Below, piece after piece: positions 8,665 through 19,227 of a stretch of 64,000 nucleotides of DNA (within the stretch, counting starts at the first letter, position 1; the number at the start of each line of letters is the position of its first letter). The DNA comes from Muraenolepis orangiensis. Its lineage: Eukaryota > Chordata > Actinopteri > Gadiformes > Muraenolepididae. The stretch covers positions 151,001-215,000 of the forward strand of contig JANIIK010000702.1 in NCBI GenBank assembly GCA_027704905.1, given 5' to 3'. Under the pieces are notes generated by a model. The model had not been told where the DNA came from and did not search any database. It was given only the letters and a program-made list of their open reading frames with translations. The position numbers were made by a program, and so were the translations under genes.

Positions 8665-11600
8665 ATGAAACTTCCCAGAGGTTTAGTTGGAACAAAGTAT
8701 ACGGCCCAAGTCACCATTGCAGACCAAGAAGTGAACTGTCTTTTAGACACAGGGTCTCAAGTTACTACAGTCCCCCTGTCGTTCTATGAGCAACACTTAT
8801 CGAGTCAAGCCATTAAGTCCTTAAACAACCTACTCGGGGTAGAAGGAGCTAATGGACAAGAAGTCCCTTACCTGGGATACGTTGAACTGAGCATAACCTT
8901 TCCTAAGGAGTTTGTAGGGGTTGATACAGAAGTGCCAACGTTAGCATTGGTTGTTCCCCATCTCCGTGCTGAAGAACAAGTACTAATTGGCACCAACACC
9001 CTTGATGTCCTCTACACGGATTATGCTCAGAAGACACCTGCCCTACCCCAGCCTACCTCATTTGGCTATCGTGCAGTTTTAAAGCTTCTGCAGCTCAGAC
9101 AACAGCAAGCTGAAGATGGTAATTTGGGATGGGTGAAACTACAAGGAAACATACCAGAAGTTGTTCCAGCCGGCCACCAAGTAGTTCTCAACGGATGTAT
9201 CAGTGTGCGTGGGTCCCACACTGACAAATGGGCCATCCTTGAACCCCCTTCAATGTCCTCCTTGCCAGGCGGCCTACTTGTTTCCAGCTGCCTGTTCTCC
9301 CTCCCAACTGCCAGACACCACACCCAGCTGCCTGTGGTGATAAAAAACGAGTCAGGGCATGACATTACCATACCCCCAAGAACGGTGCTGGCTGAAGTAA
9401 ATGCTGTTCAGCAAGTAATACAAAAAGAACCTGCAGTAGCTGACCCCAGCCCTGCAGATAAGTCCGACAGACCCAAATTGAAATTTGACTTTGAAGATTC
9501 TCCCATATCCACTGAGTGGAAAGAGCGTGTGACCAGCAAACTCAACTCAATGCCCGAGGTGTTTGCACACCATGACCTTGATTTCGGTCATACTGACAAG
9601 GTCAAACATCGCATGAGGCTCAGTGATGAGACTCCTTTCAAGCAGCGAGCAAGACCCATACACCCCCAAGACCTTGAGGCAGTTCGAAAACATCTTCAGG
9701 AGCTGTTGAGTTCCGGTGTCATTCGAGAGTCTGAGTCCCCCTTCTCATCACCAATCGTCGTAGTGAGGAAAAAGAATGGTGATGTAAGACTCTGCATTGA
9801 CTACCGCAAGCTCAATCTGCAAACCATCAAAGATGCATACGCTCTGCCCCACCTAGAAGAAGCCTTCTCCGCCCTAAGTGGGTCGAAGTGGTTCTCCGTG
9901 CTTGATCTCAAATCTGGGTACTACCAGATTGAGATGGAGGAAGAAGACAAGCAGAAGACAGCATTCGTCTGCCCCCTAGGCTTCTGGGAGTTTTGTAGGA
10001 TGCCTCAAGGAATCACCAATGCACCATCCACCTTTCAACGCTTGATGGAACGGTGTATGGGCGACATCAATCTGAAAGAGGTCTTGGTCTTCATAGACGA
10101 CTTAATTGTCTTTTCAGAGACATTGGAAGAGCACGAGAGCAGACTGCTTCGAGTATTGTCACGTCTGAAAGAATATGGCCTGAAGTTGTCGCCAGAAAAA
10201 TGCAAGTTTTTCCAGACTTCTGTCCGATATCTGGGACACATCGTCTCCCAAAATGGAGTAGAGACTGACCCAGAGAAGATAAAAGCCCTTTCAACTTGGC
10301 CAATTCCCTGTACCCTTAAGGCATTAAGGTCCTTTCTAGGCTTCTCAGGGTACTACAGGAGATATGTCAAGGATTACTCGAAAATAGTCAAACCGCTAAA
10401 TGACTTGACCTCCGGTTACCCACCACTCCGGAAAGGTTCCAAACCCACTAAGGAGCAGAGTGCACAGTACCACAACCCCAAAGAACCTTTCGGCAGTCGT
10501 TGGACATCCACCTGCCAGCAAGCTTTTCAAACCATCATCGACAAGCTCACATCCGCTCCTGTACTGGGTTTTGCTGATCCTAAGCTGCATTACATCCTGC
10601 ATACCGATGCAAGTACCACCGGGCTAGGAGCAGCCTTATACCAGGAACAAGAGGGGAGGATGCGAGTCATCGCGTTTGCTAGCAGAGGGTTGTCACGGAG
10701 CGAGTCCAGATATCCAGCTCACAAGCTTGAATTCTTGGCACTCAAATGGTCGGTCACCGAGAAATTAAAAGACTATCTGTATGGCTGTCCATTCACTGTG
10801 GTCACTGACAGTAACCCTCTGACGTATCTCCTCACTTCTGCGAAGCTTGATGCCACAAGTTACAGGTGGTTAGCAGCCCTGTCAACTTTCTCTTTCAAAC
10901 TTCAGTATCGTGCTGGTAAGCAAAACCAAGATGCTGACGGTCTCTCAAGACGTCCCCATGGTGAGCTGTCAGACGACTTAACATCACAGAAAGAGCGAGA
11001 GCGCATACAGCAGTTCACGCGACAGCATCTAGCAGACCCCGACATTGTACAAGCCATCTGCGAAAGGCATCTCATCTGCCAAAGAACAGACGATTCTGAT
11101 GATATTGACCCCGGTATCACTCTGGTTGAGTCTCTTGCCATCTCTGCAGATGCCATACCAAGCATCTTTGAACAAGAAAGTTCATCCGTCATCCCTCATT
11201 TCTCAAGCGAGGAGATAAAGGAGAAGCAGAGAGCAGATCCTAGCATCAGAGAGGTCATCTATCAGCTCGAGTCTGGAGAGAAGCCCCCTCCTACTGCTAG
11301 AGCTGAGCTCCCAGAACTCCCGCTCTTGTTGCGGGAGTGGAATCGTCTGGAGTTGAGAAGCGGAGTCTTGTATCGACGAAAGCAAGACGGAGCTCATCAA
11401 ACGTACCAGCTTGTCCTACCAGAGGAGCTGCGGCCCCTTGTGTTGACAAGTCTCCACAATGACATGGGCCACATGGGAATTGATCGTACTCTCGACCTTG
11501 TGAGATCACGTTTCTATTGGCCCAAGATGGCATTCGCCGTGGAAACCAAGGTCAAGACTTGCAACCGCTGTGTTCGACGTAAAGCCCAGCCAGAGAAAGC

Positions 11601-13287
11601 CGCTCCCTTGGTCAACATCAAGACCAGCAGGCCATTGGAGTTGGTCTGTATGGACTATCTTTCTCTGGAACCGGATAGGAGTAACACAAAAGACATACTC
11701 GTGATTACCGACCACTTTACGAAGTACGCGGTGGCAATACCAACTGCAAACCAGAAAGCAAGAACTGTTGCCAAGACCCTCTGGGACCATTTTATCGTCC
11801 ATTATGGTTTTCCGGAGCGACTCCACAGTGACCAAGGTCCAGACTTTGAGTCCAAAACCATCAAGGAACTGTGTGAGCTCGGAGGAATCAGAAAGGTCAG
11901 AACAACTCCCTATCATCCGAGAGGTAATCCTGTCGAGCGGTTCAACCGGACCCTCCTGCAGATGTTAGGCACTCTGGAGAGTGAAGACAAAGTTCACTGG
12001 CGGGATTTCGTAAAGCCTCTGGTTCATGCGTATAATTGTACCAAGAATGATGTCACTGGCTTTACCCCGTACGAGCTGATGTTTGGAAGACAGCCCAGAC
12101 TACCAATCGACCTAGCTTTTGGTCTGCCTGTCCACAAACAACAGAAGTCACACTCACAGTATGTGAGAGATCTTAAAAGTCATCTGGAGGAGAGTTACAG
12201 AGTTGCCACTCGTAATGCCCTCAAGATAGCGGAGAGAAACAAGACTCGGTTCGACAAACGAGTTACCGAATCCACTCTTGAAGTTGGCGACCGAGTTCTG
12301 GTCCGAAGTGTTCGCCTACGTGGTAAACATAAGTTAGCTGATAAGTGGGAACCCGACGTCTACAAAGTTGTAAAGCGTGCCGGTGATCTGCCTGTGTATA
12401 CAGTCAAGCCTGAGACCAAAGACCGACCACTGCGCACCTTACATCGTGACCTGCTACTAGCTTGTGGGTTCCTACCAGTAAGTGAACCTGAGAAACCAGT
12501 CGCACCAAAGCCAGTCCGTAAACCTCACACACGGCGAAATCCTGGTGCTTATGATTCTGAAACAAGCAGTGTTGCAGATATGGAAACACCCTGTGTTAAT
12601 GGTGACGAAGATATCCCTGTTCCTGTCCACTGGTTTCCAGATCTGCAGGCCCCAGAGCCAGTCACATTCACTAAGGTGTATGAAACTCGTGGATGGAAGT
12701 CAAAACAACCTCCTTGTGCTGATGCTTCAGAACAGTCAGAATCCGATCCAGACCCTACTACTTCATTTCCTCCTGTTGAGCTGACTCTTGTGGATGAAGA
12801 GGCCCCTGATGATGTTCCAGTAGATGTTGAAGAAGACAACTTACCTGAAAGATACCTCTTACCAGAAGTTCCACCTGCAAAGGAGAAACCTGAAGAGGAG
12901 AAACTTGAAGAGGAAAGACCTGAAGAGGAAAACCCTGAAAGTGAAGAGAGAACAAACATACCTGAAGCAGTCACTGTCGAGTCCACTCCAGTTGATGCTG
13001 AAACTGCTGATGCAGTTACAGATACAGAAGAGGAAGCTGAATGCCCTGTTCGTCGTTCTTCTAGGATACAGGAGAGGCGAGAGAGAAATCTGATGAACAA
13101 TCCCCTGATCTCAGTGATTCAGTCACTTTTCCAAGGCCTCAGTACTGCCTTTACAAGCTCATTGGATGGAGAGGACTACATGTCCCTGACATCGCCCAAA
13201 GTGGTGACCAGTCAACCACTAAGATGCAATGGATGCAACGGGACGTGCACCAATTCAAGAGGGGAGGGTGTAACCCAGGTCATGTAG
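8665..13287 (+). CDS. pol: Gypsy B pol polyprotein (PR-RT-RH-IN)
   Basis: An uninterrupted 1540-residue frame from the first ATG; the frame is open from 8542 and probably entered by frameshifting. Protease has DTGS at residues 28-31. Reverse transcriptase lies about 330-500 with FIDD at about 476-479. RNase H has HTDAS near 645. Integrase has an HHCC zinc domain (H-N-D-M-G-H, then CNRC) near 930-965 and a D, D35, E centre at about 996, 1056 and 1092. A basic segment about 1190-1270 stands where the GPY/F module usually is. The last 230 residues are an acidic, glutamate-proline tail of unknown role. The stop lies 19 bases inside the 3' LTR. Confidence 0.95.
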   Translation: MKLPRGLVGTKYTAQVTIADQEVNCLLDTGSQVTTVPLSFYEQHLSSQAIKSLNNLLGVEGANGQEVPYLGYVELSITFPKEFVGVDTEVPTLALVVPHLRAEEQVLIGTNTLDVLYTDYAQKTPALPQPTSFGYRAVLKLLQLRQQQAEDGNLGWVKLQGNIPEVVPAGHQVVLNGCISVRGSHTDKWAILEPPSMSSLPGGLLVSSCLFSLPTARHHTQLPVVIKNESGHDITIPPRTVLAEVNAVQQVIQKEPAVADPSPADKSDRPKLKFDFEDSPISTEWKERVTSKLNSMPEVFAHHDLDFGHTDKVKHRMRLSDETPFKQRARPIHPQDLEAVRKHLQELLSSGVIRESESPFSSPIVVVRKKNGDVRLCIDYRKLNLQTIKDAYALPHLEEAFSALSGSKWFSVLDLKSGYYQIEMEEEDKQKTAFVCPLGFWEFCRMPQGITNAPSTFQRLMERCMGDINLKEVLVFIDDLIVFSETLEEHESRLLRVLSRLKEYGLKLSPEKCKFFQTSVRYLGHIVSQNGVETDPEKIKALSTWPIPCTLKALRSFLGFSGYYRRYVKDYSKIVKPLNDLTSGYPPLRKGSKPTKEQSAQYHNPKEPFGSRWTSTCQQAFQTIIDKLTSAPVLGFADPKLHYILHTDASTTGLGAALYQEQEGRMRVIAFASRGLSRSESRYPAHKLEFLALKWSVTEKLKDYLYGCPFTVVTDSNPLTYLLTSAKLDATSYRWLAALSTFSFKLQYRAGKQNQDADGLSRRPHGELSDDLTSQKERERIQQFTRQHLADPDIVQAICERHLICQRTDDSDDIDPGITLVESLAISADAIPSIFEQESSSVIPHFSSEEIKEKQRADPSIREVIYQLESGEKPPPTARAELPELPLLLREWNRLELRSGVLYRRKQDGAHQTYQLVLPEELRPLVLTSLHNDMGHMGIDRTLDLVRSRFYWPKMAFAVETKVKTCNRCVRRKAQPEKAAPLVNIKTSRPLELVCMDYLSLEPDRSNTKDILVITDHFTKYAVAIPTANQKARTVAKTLWDHFIVHYGFPERLHSDQGPDFESKTIKELCELGGIRKVRTTPYHPRGNPVERFNRTLLQMLGTLESEDKVHWRDFVKPLVHAYNCTKNDVTGFTPYELMFGRQPRLPIDLAFGLPVHKQQKSHSQYVRDLKSHLEESYRVATRNALKIAERNKTRFDKRVTESTLEVGDRVLVRSVRLRGKHKLADKWEPDVYKVVKRAGDLPVYTVKPETKDRPLRTLHRDLLLACGFLPVSEPEKPVAPKPVRKPHTRRNPGAYDSETSSVADMETPCVNGDEDIPVPVHWFPDLQAPEPVTFTKVYETRGWKSKQPPCADASEQSESDPDPTTSFPPVELTLVDEEAPDDVPVDVEEDNLPERYLLPEVPPAKEKPEEEKLEEERPEEENPESEERTNIPEAVTVESTPVDAETADAVTDTEEEAECPVRRSSRIQERRERNLMNNPLISVIQSLFQGLSTAFTSSLDGEDYMSLTSPKVVTSQPLRCNGCNGTCTNSRGEGVTQVM

Positions 13288-14929
13288 ACTGGTTACTGAT
13301 GGATAGATGAGGATGTTCTGTCGGGTAATGTCACTGGTGAAAAGGAGGAGCAAGTCTGCCTAGCTTGACTGCTGCTGACTAGTGGCCAGCCAATGATACA
13401 AAGACCTGTGAATTCCCCCAATCAGACGGCACCCCTCTATTACTTGCCCCGCCCCTTCTCTGTCTCTGCCGCTGCTCTGCTGTGAACCCCCACTCACACA
13501 GAACCAACCTGCGCTGAAGGAGAGAGACCTAGTCACAGAGCACAGGCTAATTAATAAGTTTAAATCTAAAAGTGGATATAGTGTACAGTGCGCACGCCTT
13601 GCCCATCATCTCGGTGTTGCCAGAGGGCTGAGAGTTGTTTCAAACAACATTGGTGAGTTGCTACAAACTTTGTTAGTTACATTAACAGCCAAGCAGCCAT
13701 GCGGTTAGCAGTGTTAGCAGCCAATAGGCTAAGCTACCATGCGAAGTCAATACAAATGTTTGGCTAATTGCTAGTATTGTTGTTCCAAGCTAACCTACCT
13801 ATTTTTACAATGTAGGATATATATTTTGCACTTTAAATGGAACGGAACTATTTCATGTCACCACTGTGTGTTGCTTCTATTTCATTTTTGTAGGTTTTGT
13901 CATGTTTTAGCCTTTAATTGAATGGGCTGCTAAGTGAGCATATTTTCCACACCTTTCATTCCTAGCTGAGTGTGCTGGGTGTGTGCTGCCTCTGTACTGC
14001 ATCACCAGTCCTGGTGATTAGAGGATAACTTTATTTGGATGCCATTGGTGAGAAAAGCACTTTATTACAATGCATCTTATTTTATTTTTCATTTTGAGAA
14101 TGTATTTTATTTTAATAGTATAAGTTTGTTGTACTACTAGAAAGAGATTGTCATTTTATTTTAAATATTGAAAGACCCTTATTGTGAAACACTGTTAATT
14201 ATAGTTTTTCATGTGGTCCTGTATGCATGTCATACAGGTCAGGTTTTTTGGATGAGGCCAGAGTCTGGGTCTACCAGGGATGGTGAGCTGCTGAATGAGA
14301 CTACATGCGAAGACCATCTTTGGATTTTCCTTGGCGACTCACTCTGCACTGAATCTGTGGTTCTGCCAGTGTGGTGGATGGAACTGATCTTGAAAGGAAC
14401 TCTGAACTCTGCACGGTATCCATCCCATGGTGCTGCACTCCACAGTGTAGTTGGACTGTCGGTTGACTCACTCACATACATCCATTTGTGGTTTAAATGT
14501 TGGGTTTATTGACTGGGGATTGATGTGTTATTGTGGATTGACTGATTGTGATTTTTGCTACAGTTAAAGAAAGATATTTACCAGGGTGCACCCATAGTTT
14601 AGAACCCGTAGGATTTAAATCCTAAACTTAAAGGTTGTTTAAGAAAAGTGAAATTTATGTCAAGTGGCGACTACAAGTCACAGTTGGTTTTTTACTGAGC
14701 TCATTGTAATTTGTCTGTCTGTTATGTGTATTTTGGTACCAGTTCCTTTACTTCTATTTTTCTAAATACAAGCCGGCGCTTCTTTAATTCCTACACACCT
14801 GTCTTGTCTCGTCATTGGGTTACTCTTAAATGCTCCAGTAGACGAACCTTAACAATTACTAACCCAGGATTAATACCTTATATGGTAGTGGTTATAAGTC
14901 CATTACATACAGGTGATACACGTGTTACA
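13257..14929 (+). mobile_element. Gypsy B polypurine tract and 3' LTR
   Basis: AAGAGGGGAGGG at 13257-13268 is the plus-strand primer tract. The LTR follows at 13269-14929 and ends with the TAAG duplication at the re-entry into Gypsy A. Confidence 0.9.
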
Positions 14930-14972
14930 TAAGTCCTTGGAAGCGTCCAAAAACGAACGTCAGGGTCACCAA
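14930..14972 (-). promoter_or_regulatory. Gypsy A leader with tRNA-Trp primer site
   Basis: On the minus strand, TGGTGACCCTGACGTTC begins one base after the LTR. It matches the recalled vertebrate tRNA-Trp 3' end at 14 of the first 15 positions. The fragment is only 43 bases because Gypsy B is inserted next to it. Confidence 0.75.
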
Positions 14973-15195
14973 TGTAGGAGTGCGGAACAAAAGGACTGCC
15001 AGGCGATAGTTTAGTTGCGAGACACTGCGGTCCTTTCTTTATTTTCCACTTCCTTATTTATCCCCAATACGTCAACACGTCACCCCGGTTGCTCCCCCCC
15101 CGTCAACAACGTCATCCTCCCTTAAAGGCACATACCCTTGTGCATCACCCAACACCGGATGTGAATTATATTGTCCATACCCGTTGTCCCCTACA
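14973..15195 (-). mobile_element. Gypsy A 5' LTR
   Basis: 223 bases, nearly identical to 1948-2171 with a C-tract length difference and one or two substitutions. It is followed by the ATAT duplication and then by the host minisatellite. Confidence 0.9.
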
Positions 15196-15425
15196 ATATA
15201 AGGATAATGAGGAAACGCATGGAACACACATTAAACCTTATTTAAGGATAAGAGGAAACACCTGGAACACATTAAACATTATTCAAGGATAAGAGGAAAC
15301 ACCTGGACCACACGTCATACGTTATTTAAGCATAATAAGGAAACACCTGGAACACATGACTTAAGTTATTTAAGCATAATAAGGAAACACCTGGAAAACA
15401 CACCATAAGTTATGTAACAGTAATG
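15196..15425. repeat. Minisatellite of about 51 bases derived from a spag17 acceptor
   Basis: Four to five copies of a unit containing AGGAAACACCTGGAACACA. On the minus strand each unit reads TGTGTTCCAGGTGTTTCC, the same as the acceptor and first bases of exon 1764-1922. Gypsy A split the array: its other end is at 1915-1947. Confidence 0.85.
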
Positions 15426-15439
15426 AAGAAACATTACCG

Positions 15440-15627
15440 TCTACTATGTCTAAAAAAGAGACGTAGTAGATGAAGAAGACATAGTAGACATCGAGGTCCT
15501 AAAATAAGTAGATGTAGTCAAATATGTAGACGTAGTAAACAAAAATAGACGTAGTAAAATAAGTAGACTTAGTAAAATAAATAGATATAGTGGAAATAGA
15601 TGTAGTGAAATAAGTACATGTAGACTT
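15440..15627. repeat. TAGACGTAG-type simple array, left part
   Basis: Degenerate repeats of GTAGACGTAGTA and AAATAAGTAGA. The array resumes at 25195-25260, because the L1 at 15628-25194 inserted into it and duplicated GTAGACTT. Confidence 0.8.
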
Positions 15628-15645
15628 CCAGTTGGGCAGAAGGAG

Positions 15646-16237
15646 ATGGCTAATGCAGATCCGCTAACTATGGCTAGCCTGGTGCGGGAGCTCGAGAAAA
15701 ATCATGAGTCTTACGTCAGAACTCAAAACATATTTGTCTTCGTCTTTGGAGACCTCCCTTGCAACTATATGAACATCTATAGACACTATCAGTGCTGCAT
15801 TGGACTCACACAAGCACAAGATAATAACCATGGGAAGCACGCTCACCAACCACAGTGATAAGCTAACCGCGCTAAACTTCTAGACTGGAGCTGATGGAAA
15901 AGTCGCAGCCTTGGCATCCAAAGCAGAGGACGTCAAAAAACAATCCAGGCGACAGAATCTAAGAATCGTTGGCTTACCAGAGGGTATTGAAGGAAGTTTG
16001 GCATCAGAATTTGTCTCGCAGCTTATTCATAAAGGTATTGGAAGACCAGCAGAACTGGAGCACACAGAAAACCAGCTCCAAAGCTTACCAAAGGCCAACG
16101 TCTCCAGGCCATCATTGCAAGATTCCATTGCTTTCAGGATAAGGAATGTGTGCTTCTTTGGGCCAGGACACACAAAGAGAACATACAGTTTGACAGCAAC
16201 AGGATCCTGTTCCTCCCTGACATGAGTGCTAGCCCGG
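15646..16237 (+). pseudogene. L1 ORF1 N-terminal and central part
   Basis: The frame contains a leucine-rich start and then SRRQNLRIVGLPEGIEG, the conserved entry to the RNA-binding (Transposase_22) domain of L1 ORF1 proteins. Frame changes occur near 15870 and 16080. The coding sequence is cut at 16237 by Gypsy C and resumes at 22844. Confidence 0.75.
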
Positions 16238-16702
16238 TGTGACGTCCATGGGTGGGTCATTAACATTGTTATCATGTTTGTAAACATCAGGTTAGTATAT
16301 GTTATATTTGTTACTTGTATTTGATGTGTGTCACCGTTGTATTGGCCCCTTTTTTGTTTCTCCTTCCCAGGTGCCGCCCGTCTCTCCTCTAGAGAGCGCT
16401 GATTGCCTGATGAGCGGCGGCTGTCGGCAATCAGCCTCGATAGGACGGGTGGATAAAGCCTGCCATGTGACCCCCACCCCGGCGCCTCATTGTGTCATTG
16501 CCACTGACCAGTGTGGAGGTTGCCTGTTTGCCACTGTGTGTGGATGCGATGCTATGTTGTGTTGTTGTGGGTTTGATTCCCCATGGTTAATAAATATCAT
16601 TTACTTCTGTAACGAACGCCTTGTCTAATTCCTGCCGGGACCTGTGAAGCGCTCACTGGTCCAGGTATAATTTGTTTGGTCATCAGACCTTTGGTTGTGA
16701 CA
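16238..16702 (+). mobile_element. Gypsy C 5' LTR
   Basis: Starts TGTGACGTCCATGG, ends GGTTGTGACA, 465 bases. It lacks about 30 bases present in the 3' LTR near 22750-22795. AATAAA-like and TTAATAAATATC signals occur near 16590. Confidence 0.9.
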
Positions 16703-16720
16703 TGGGGGCTCGTTCCTTTG
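16703..16720 (+). promoter_or_regulatory. Gypsy C primer binding site, tRNA-Pro type
   Basis: TGGGGGCTCGTTCC begins immediately after the LTR. Its first eleven bases match the recalled complement of tRNA-Pro. Confidence 0.7.
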
Positions 16721-17070
16721 CCCAATTGTAGAGTTCCATGTGTTGTATCTGACATGTGGGCTTGTCGATTGGAGCGTGTCAGGTAGGTTTGCGTTTTTCA
16801 TTGGTAAATTGTATTGTTGTGTTTCCGTGCTGCGCGTTGTTTAGGTTGTAATTCGTTCCTGTGTTGTGAACCTAACCAATTTAGATTTTATGCCACATAG
16901 GTAACGGGTGGATTCGCCTGGTTGGTTAGGGGGAGGGGGGCGTCGCGTCGTGTACCCCGGTGGAGTGCGCAATGATATCGGTAAGCGACTGAAGATATGT
17001 GTAGCCCTCATCCCGCTAGGGGAGTAGTTAGTTGGGATAGTTAGAGTGAAAACCAGGTGGTCCTAGTTAG

Positions 17071-18337
17071 TTGGTTAGGAACCGACATTTTTCTGTGGCA
17101 GAGGAGATGGCTATGGCAGCGTTTAATTTGGACGCCTTTTTGGCAGACCCTACTGTAGAACAGGTAGATGGCTGCAAAAAGGCAGAATTATGCATAATTG
17201 CCAAACATTATGGTATTTCTGTCCAGAGTTCGGTAAGCAAAGCTGAATTGAAGGCAGCTGTGCTGTCTGGGTTATTGGACCAGGAGGTATTCAGCTTGCC
17301 CATGACCCAGGAGGTTGAGACGGAGGACATCACACTCGGCGATGGTTCTGGTGGGTCTCCCGCAGGTGTTCTTAGCCCAAAGGGTGGGGCTATTTTAAAA
17401 AGAGCTGGCACTGCCAAGATTGAGATTGAGGAGATTGGTGTGTCAGAACCTAGCTGAGAGTGATGGCTCTGTGGGTTCCGAGCATGGTTCTGCTGCCTCT
17501 TCTGGTGAAAAAGAGAGGACACGGCTGCGTTTAGCCTGTCTCCAGTTAGAGGAGAGGGCCGCTATACGCAGGGAGGATCGGGAAGAGAGAGAGAGAGACA
17601 GGGAAGAGAAAGAGAGAGAGAGAAAGGAGGAGAGAGACAGGGAGGAGAAGGATAGACAATTCCAACTGTCGATGAGGAAGCTGGAGTTGGAGAGTAGTAA
17701 CACTATGCGTGATGCTACTTCCTCTCCAGCTGGAGTACTCTCCCACTCCCAGGCACCCTTCAATATTAGCCAGCATGTCTCATTAGTTCCCATCTTTCGC
17801 GAGTCTGAAGTGGAGGCTTATTTTGCTGCCTTTGAACGCATAGCACATGCCCTGCATTGGCCAGTGGACATGTGGGCAATTTTATTGCAATGCAGGCTCA
17901 CTGGTAAGGCGCAGGAGGCATGTGCTTCGTTAACCATGGCTGACAGCTTAATTTATGAGAGTGTGAAAAGTGCTGTCTTGCGTGTGTACGAGCTAGTTCC
18001 GGAAGCGTATAGACAGCGTTTTCGCACTCTCAGAAAGTCTCCTTCTCAGACAAATGTTGATTTCTCCCGTGAACAGAGAACCCTTTTTGATCGGTGGTGT
18101 TCGGCGTGTAAAGTGGAGGACTTGGCATCTTTGAGCGAGTTGGTACTCATTGAGCAGTTTAAAACCTGCATGCCCGAGCGAACCGTGATCTACTTAAATG
18201 AACACAAGGTGTCTACACTCCAACAAGCTGTGATTTTGGCAGATGAATTTGCACTGACCCACAAACACGTTTCTGTACGTAATGACGTATATGTTAGAGG
18301 CGGCTGGTTCTCTCCTCGTGAGTCAACATTTCGGTGA
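17071..18337 (+). pseudogene. Gypsy C gag
   Basis: Two frames joined by a frameshift near 17445. The first (17071-17457, likely true start MAMAAF at 17106) is a small N-terminal domain. The second holds a long charged coiled-coil stretch of E, R and K (about 17570-17660). A helical domain similar to SCAN/retroviral capsid C-terminal regions follows, with YRQRFRTLRKSPSQTNVDF. A zinc knuckle (CSYCKKTGHMVK) begins near 18390 and is broken by the L2 tail at 18428. Confidence 0.8.
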
Positions 18338-18427
18338 GATGACGAGCGAGCGTTCCAGCCACGCTCACCGCCATCTAGAAGGGGTGTTGTATGCAGTTAT
18401 TGTAAAAAAACAGGCCACATGGTGAAG

Positions 18428-18725
18428 TCAAGTCAAGTCAAGTCAATTTTATTTGTATAGCCCTTAATCACAGTTATAGTCTCAAAGGGCTTCACATGCC
18501 ACATGTTTACAACACCCCCCAAACCCTAGCCCCCCTAAGGGCAAGAAAAAACTCCCTTAATTACGTAGGAAGAAATCTTGAGAAGGAACACAGAGTAGAA
18601 GGGGATCCCTCCTTCCAGGGATGGTTCAGGAGTGCAATGGGTGCCATAAGTGACTTATAGTAATGTACAAAGTACAAAGATAATAATAATAATATACATA
18701 TAATATACACAATATACAAATATTG
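18428..18725 (-). mobile_element. L2-like LINE 3' tail inserted in Gypsy C gag
   Basis: The plus strand begins with TCAAGTCAAGTCAAGTCAAT, the reverse of the TTGACTTGACTT tail at 41180-41195. The rest matches 40890-41195 in reverse. A short duplication GAAG (18424-18427, 18726-18729) flanks it. It is a 5'-truncated LINE copy or a SINE sharing that tail. Confidence 0.85.
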
Positions 18726-18741
18726 GAAGGACTGTTACACC

Positions 18742-19227
18742 TTGAGGAATCGACAGGAGGCAAGAGGTTCGGCCCAGAAACCAAAAGGGGTGGGGTTGAT
18801 TGGAACGGTATCGTGTCCGGACCAAAATAGCTCTCTGGGGAAGCCGGATAGCTGTTTTGAACCCTTTTTGTTTGATGGATATGTGTCCTTGTCGGGGAAA
18901 ATGTGTGATCAACGGAGAATAAGAATACTCCGTGATACAGGAGGTTCTCAGTCATTCATCCTAGCTGGTATTTTACCGTTAGACGAGACTTCTTCCTGTC
19001 AGTCGAGTGCCATTGTGAGAGGTATTCAAATGGGTTTTATGCCCGCGCCGTTGCATAAGATCCATGTAAAGTCGGAACTAATCACAGGTTGTTTTCCTGT
19101 CGCGGTGTGCCCATGTTTCCCTGTGGAGGGGGTTGACTTCATCATGGGAAATGATATCGCTGGGGGAAAAGTAATCCCTGTGTTGGAGGTGGTAGACGCT
19201 CCAGTATCGGAGTTGTTATGTGGTTAA
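18742..19227 (+). pseudogene. Gypsy C protease region
   Basis: 161 residues with ILRDTGGSQSFI as the aspartic protease site and IMGNDIAGG as the flap-distal motif. A TAA at 19225-19227 separates it from the integrase frame, which continues in phase at 19228, so this is a nonsense change within one pol frame. Confidence 0.75.

Larger units (their letters stand above)
4995..14929 (+). mobile_element. Gypsy B, near-complete 9.9 kb LTR retrotransposon
   Basis: Two 1661-base LTRs (4995-6655, 13269-14929) begin TGTAACCC and end GTGTTACA, flanked by a four-base duplication TAAG (4991-4994, 14930-14933). It sits in the leader of Gypsy A, between that element's primer site and gag. Between the LTRs are a primer site matching tRNA-Arg, gag with a PNMA-like N-terminus and zinc knuckle, a minus-one frameshift signal, a 1540-residue open pol and a polypurine tract. 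By eye the LTRs differ at roughly a dozen to fifteen sites, about one percent, so the insertion is young. Two frame breaks in gag make this copy probably inactive. Confidence 0.93.
1948..15195 (-). mobile_element. Gypsy A, CsRn1-like LTR retrotransposon, interrupted by Gypsy B
   Basis: A minus-strand element bounded by near-identical LTRs at 1948-2171 and 14973-15195, with a four-base target duplication ATAT (1944-1947 and 15196-15199). Its own length is about 3.3 kb, because 4995-14929 is a later insertion. The primer site matches tRNA-Trp, which with the short LTR and the gag start MSTNAVAIKLPEFW suggests the CsRn1/Barthez lineage. It has lost most of gag, the protease and the start of reverse transcriptase, and pol carries several frameshifts, so it is non-autonomous. 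Confidence 0.85.

Noticed and set aside
12549..13100. 183-codon minus-strand frame, serine-rich
   Set aside because: Antisense shadow of the acidic tail of Gypsy B pol.
15911..16225. Small open frame as an independent host gene
   Set aside because: It is L1 ORF1; the matching C-terminal half lies past Gypsy C at 22844.
17443..17793. Minus-strand serine/leucine frame
   Set aside because: Antisense of the charged coiled coil of Gypsy C gag.
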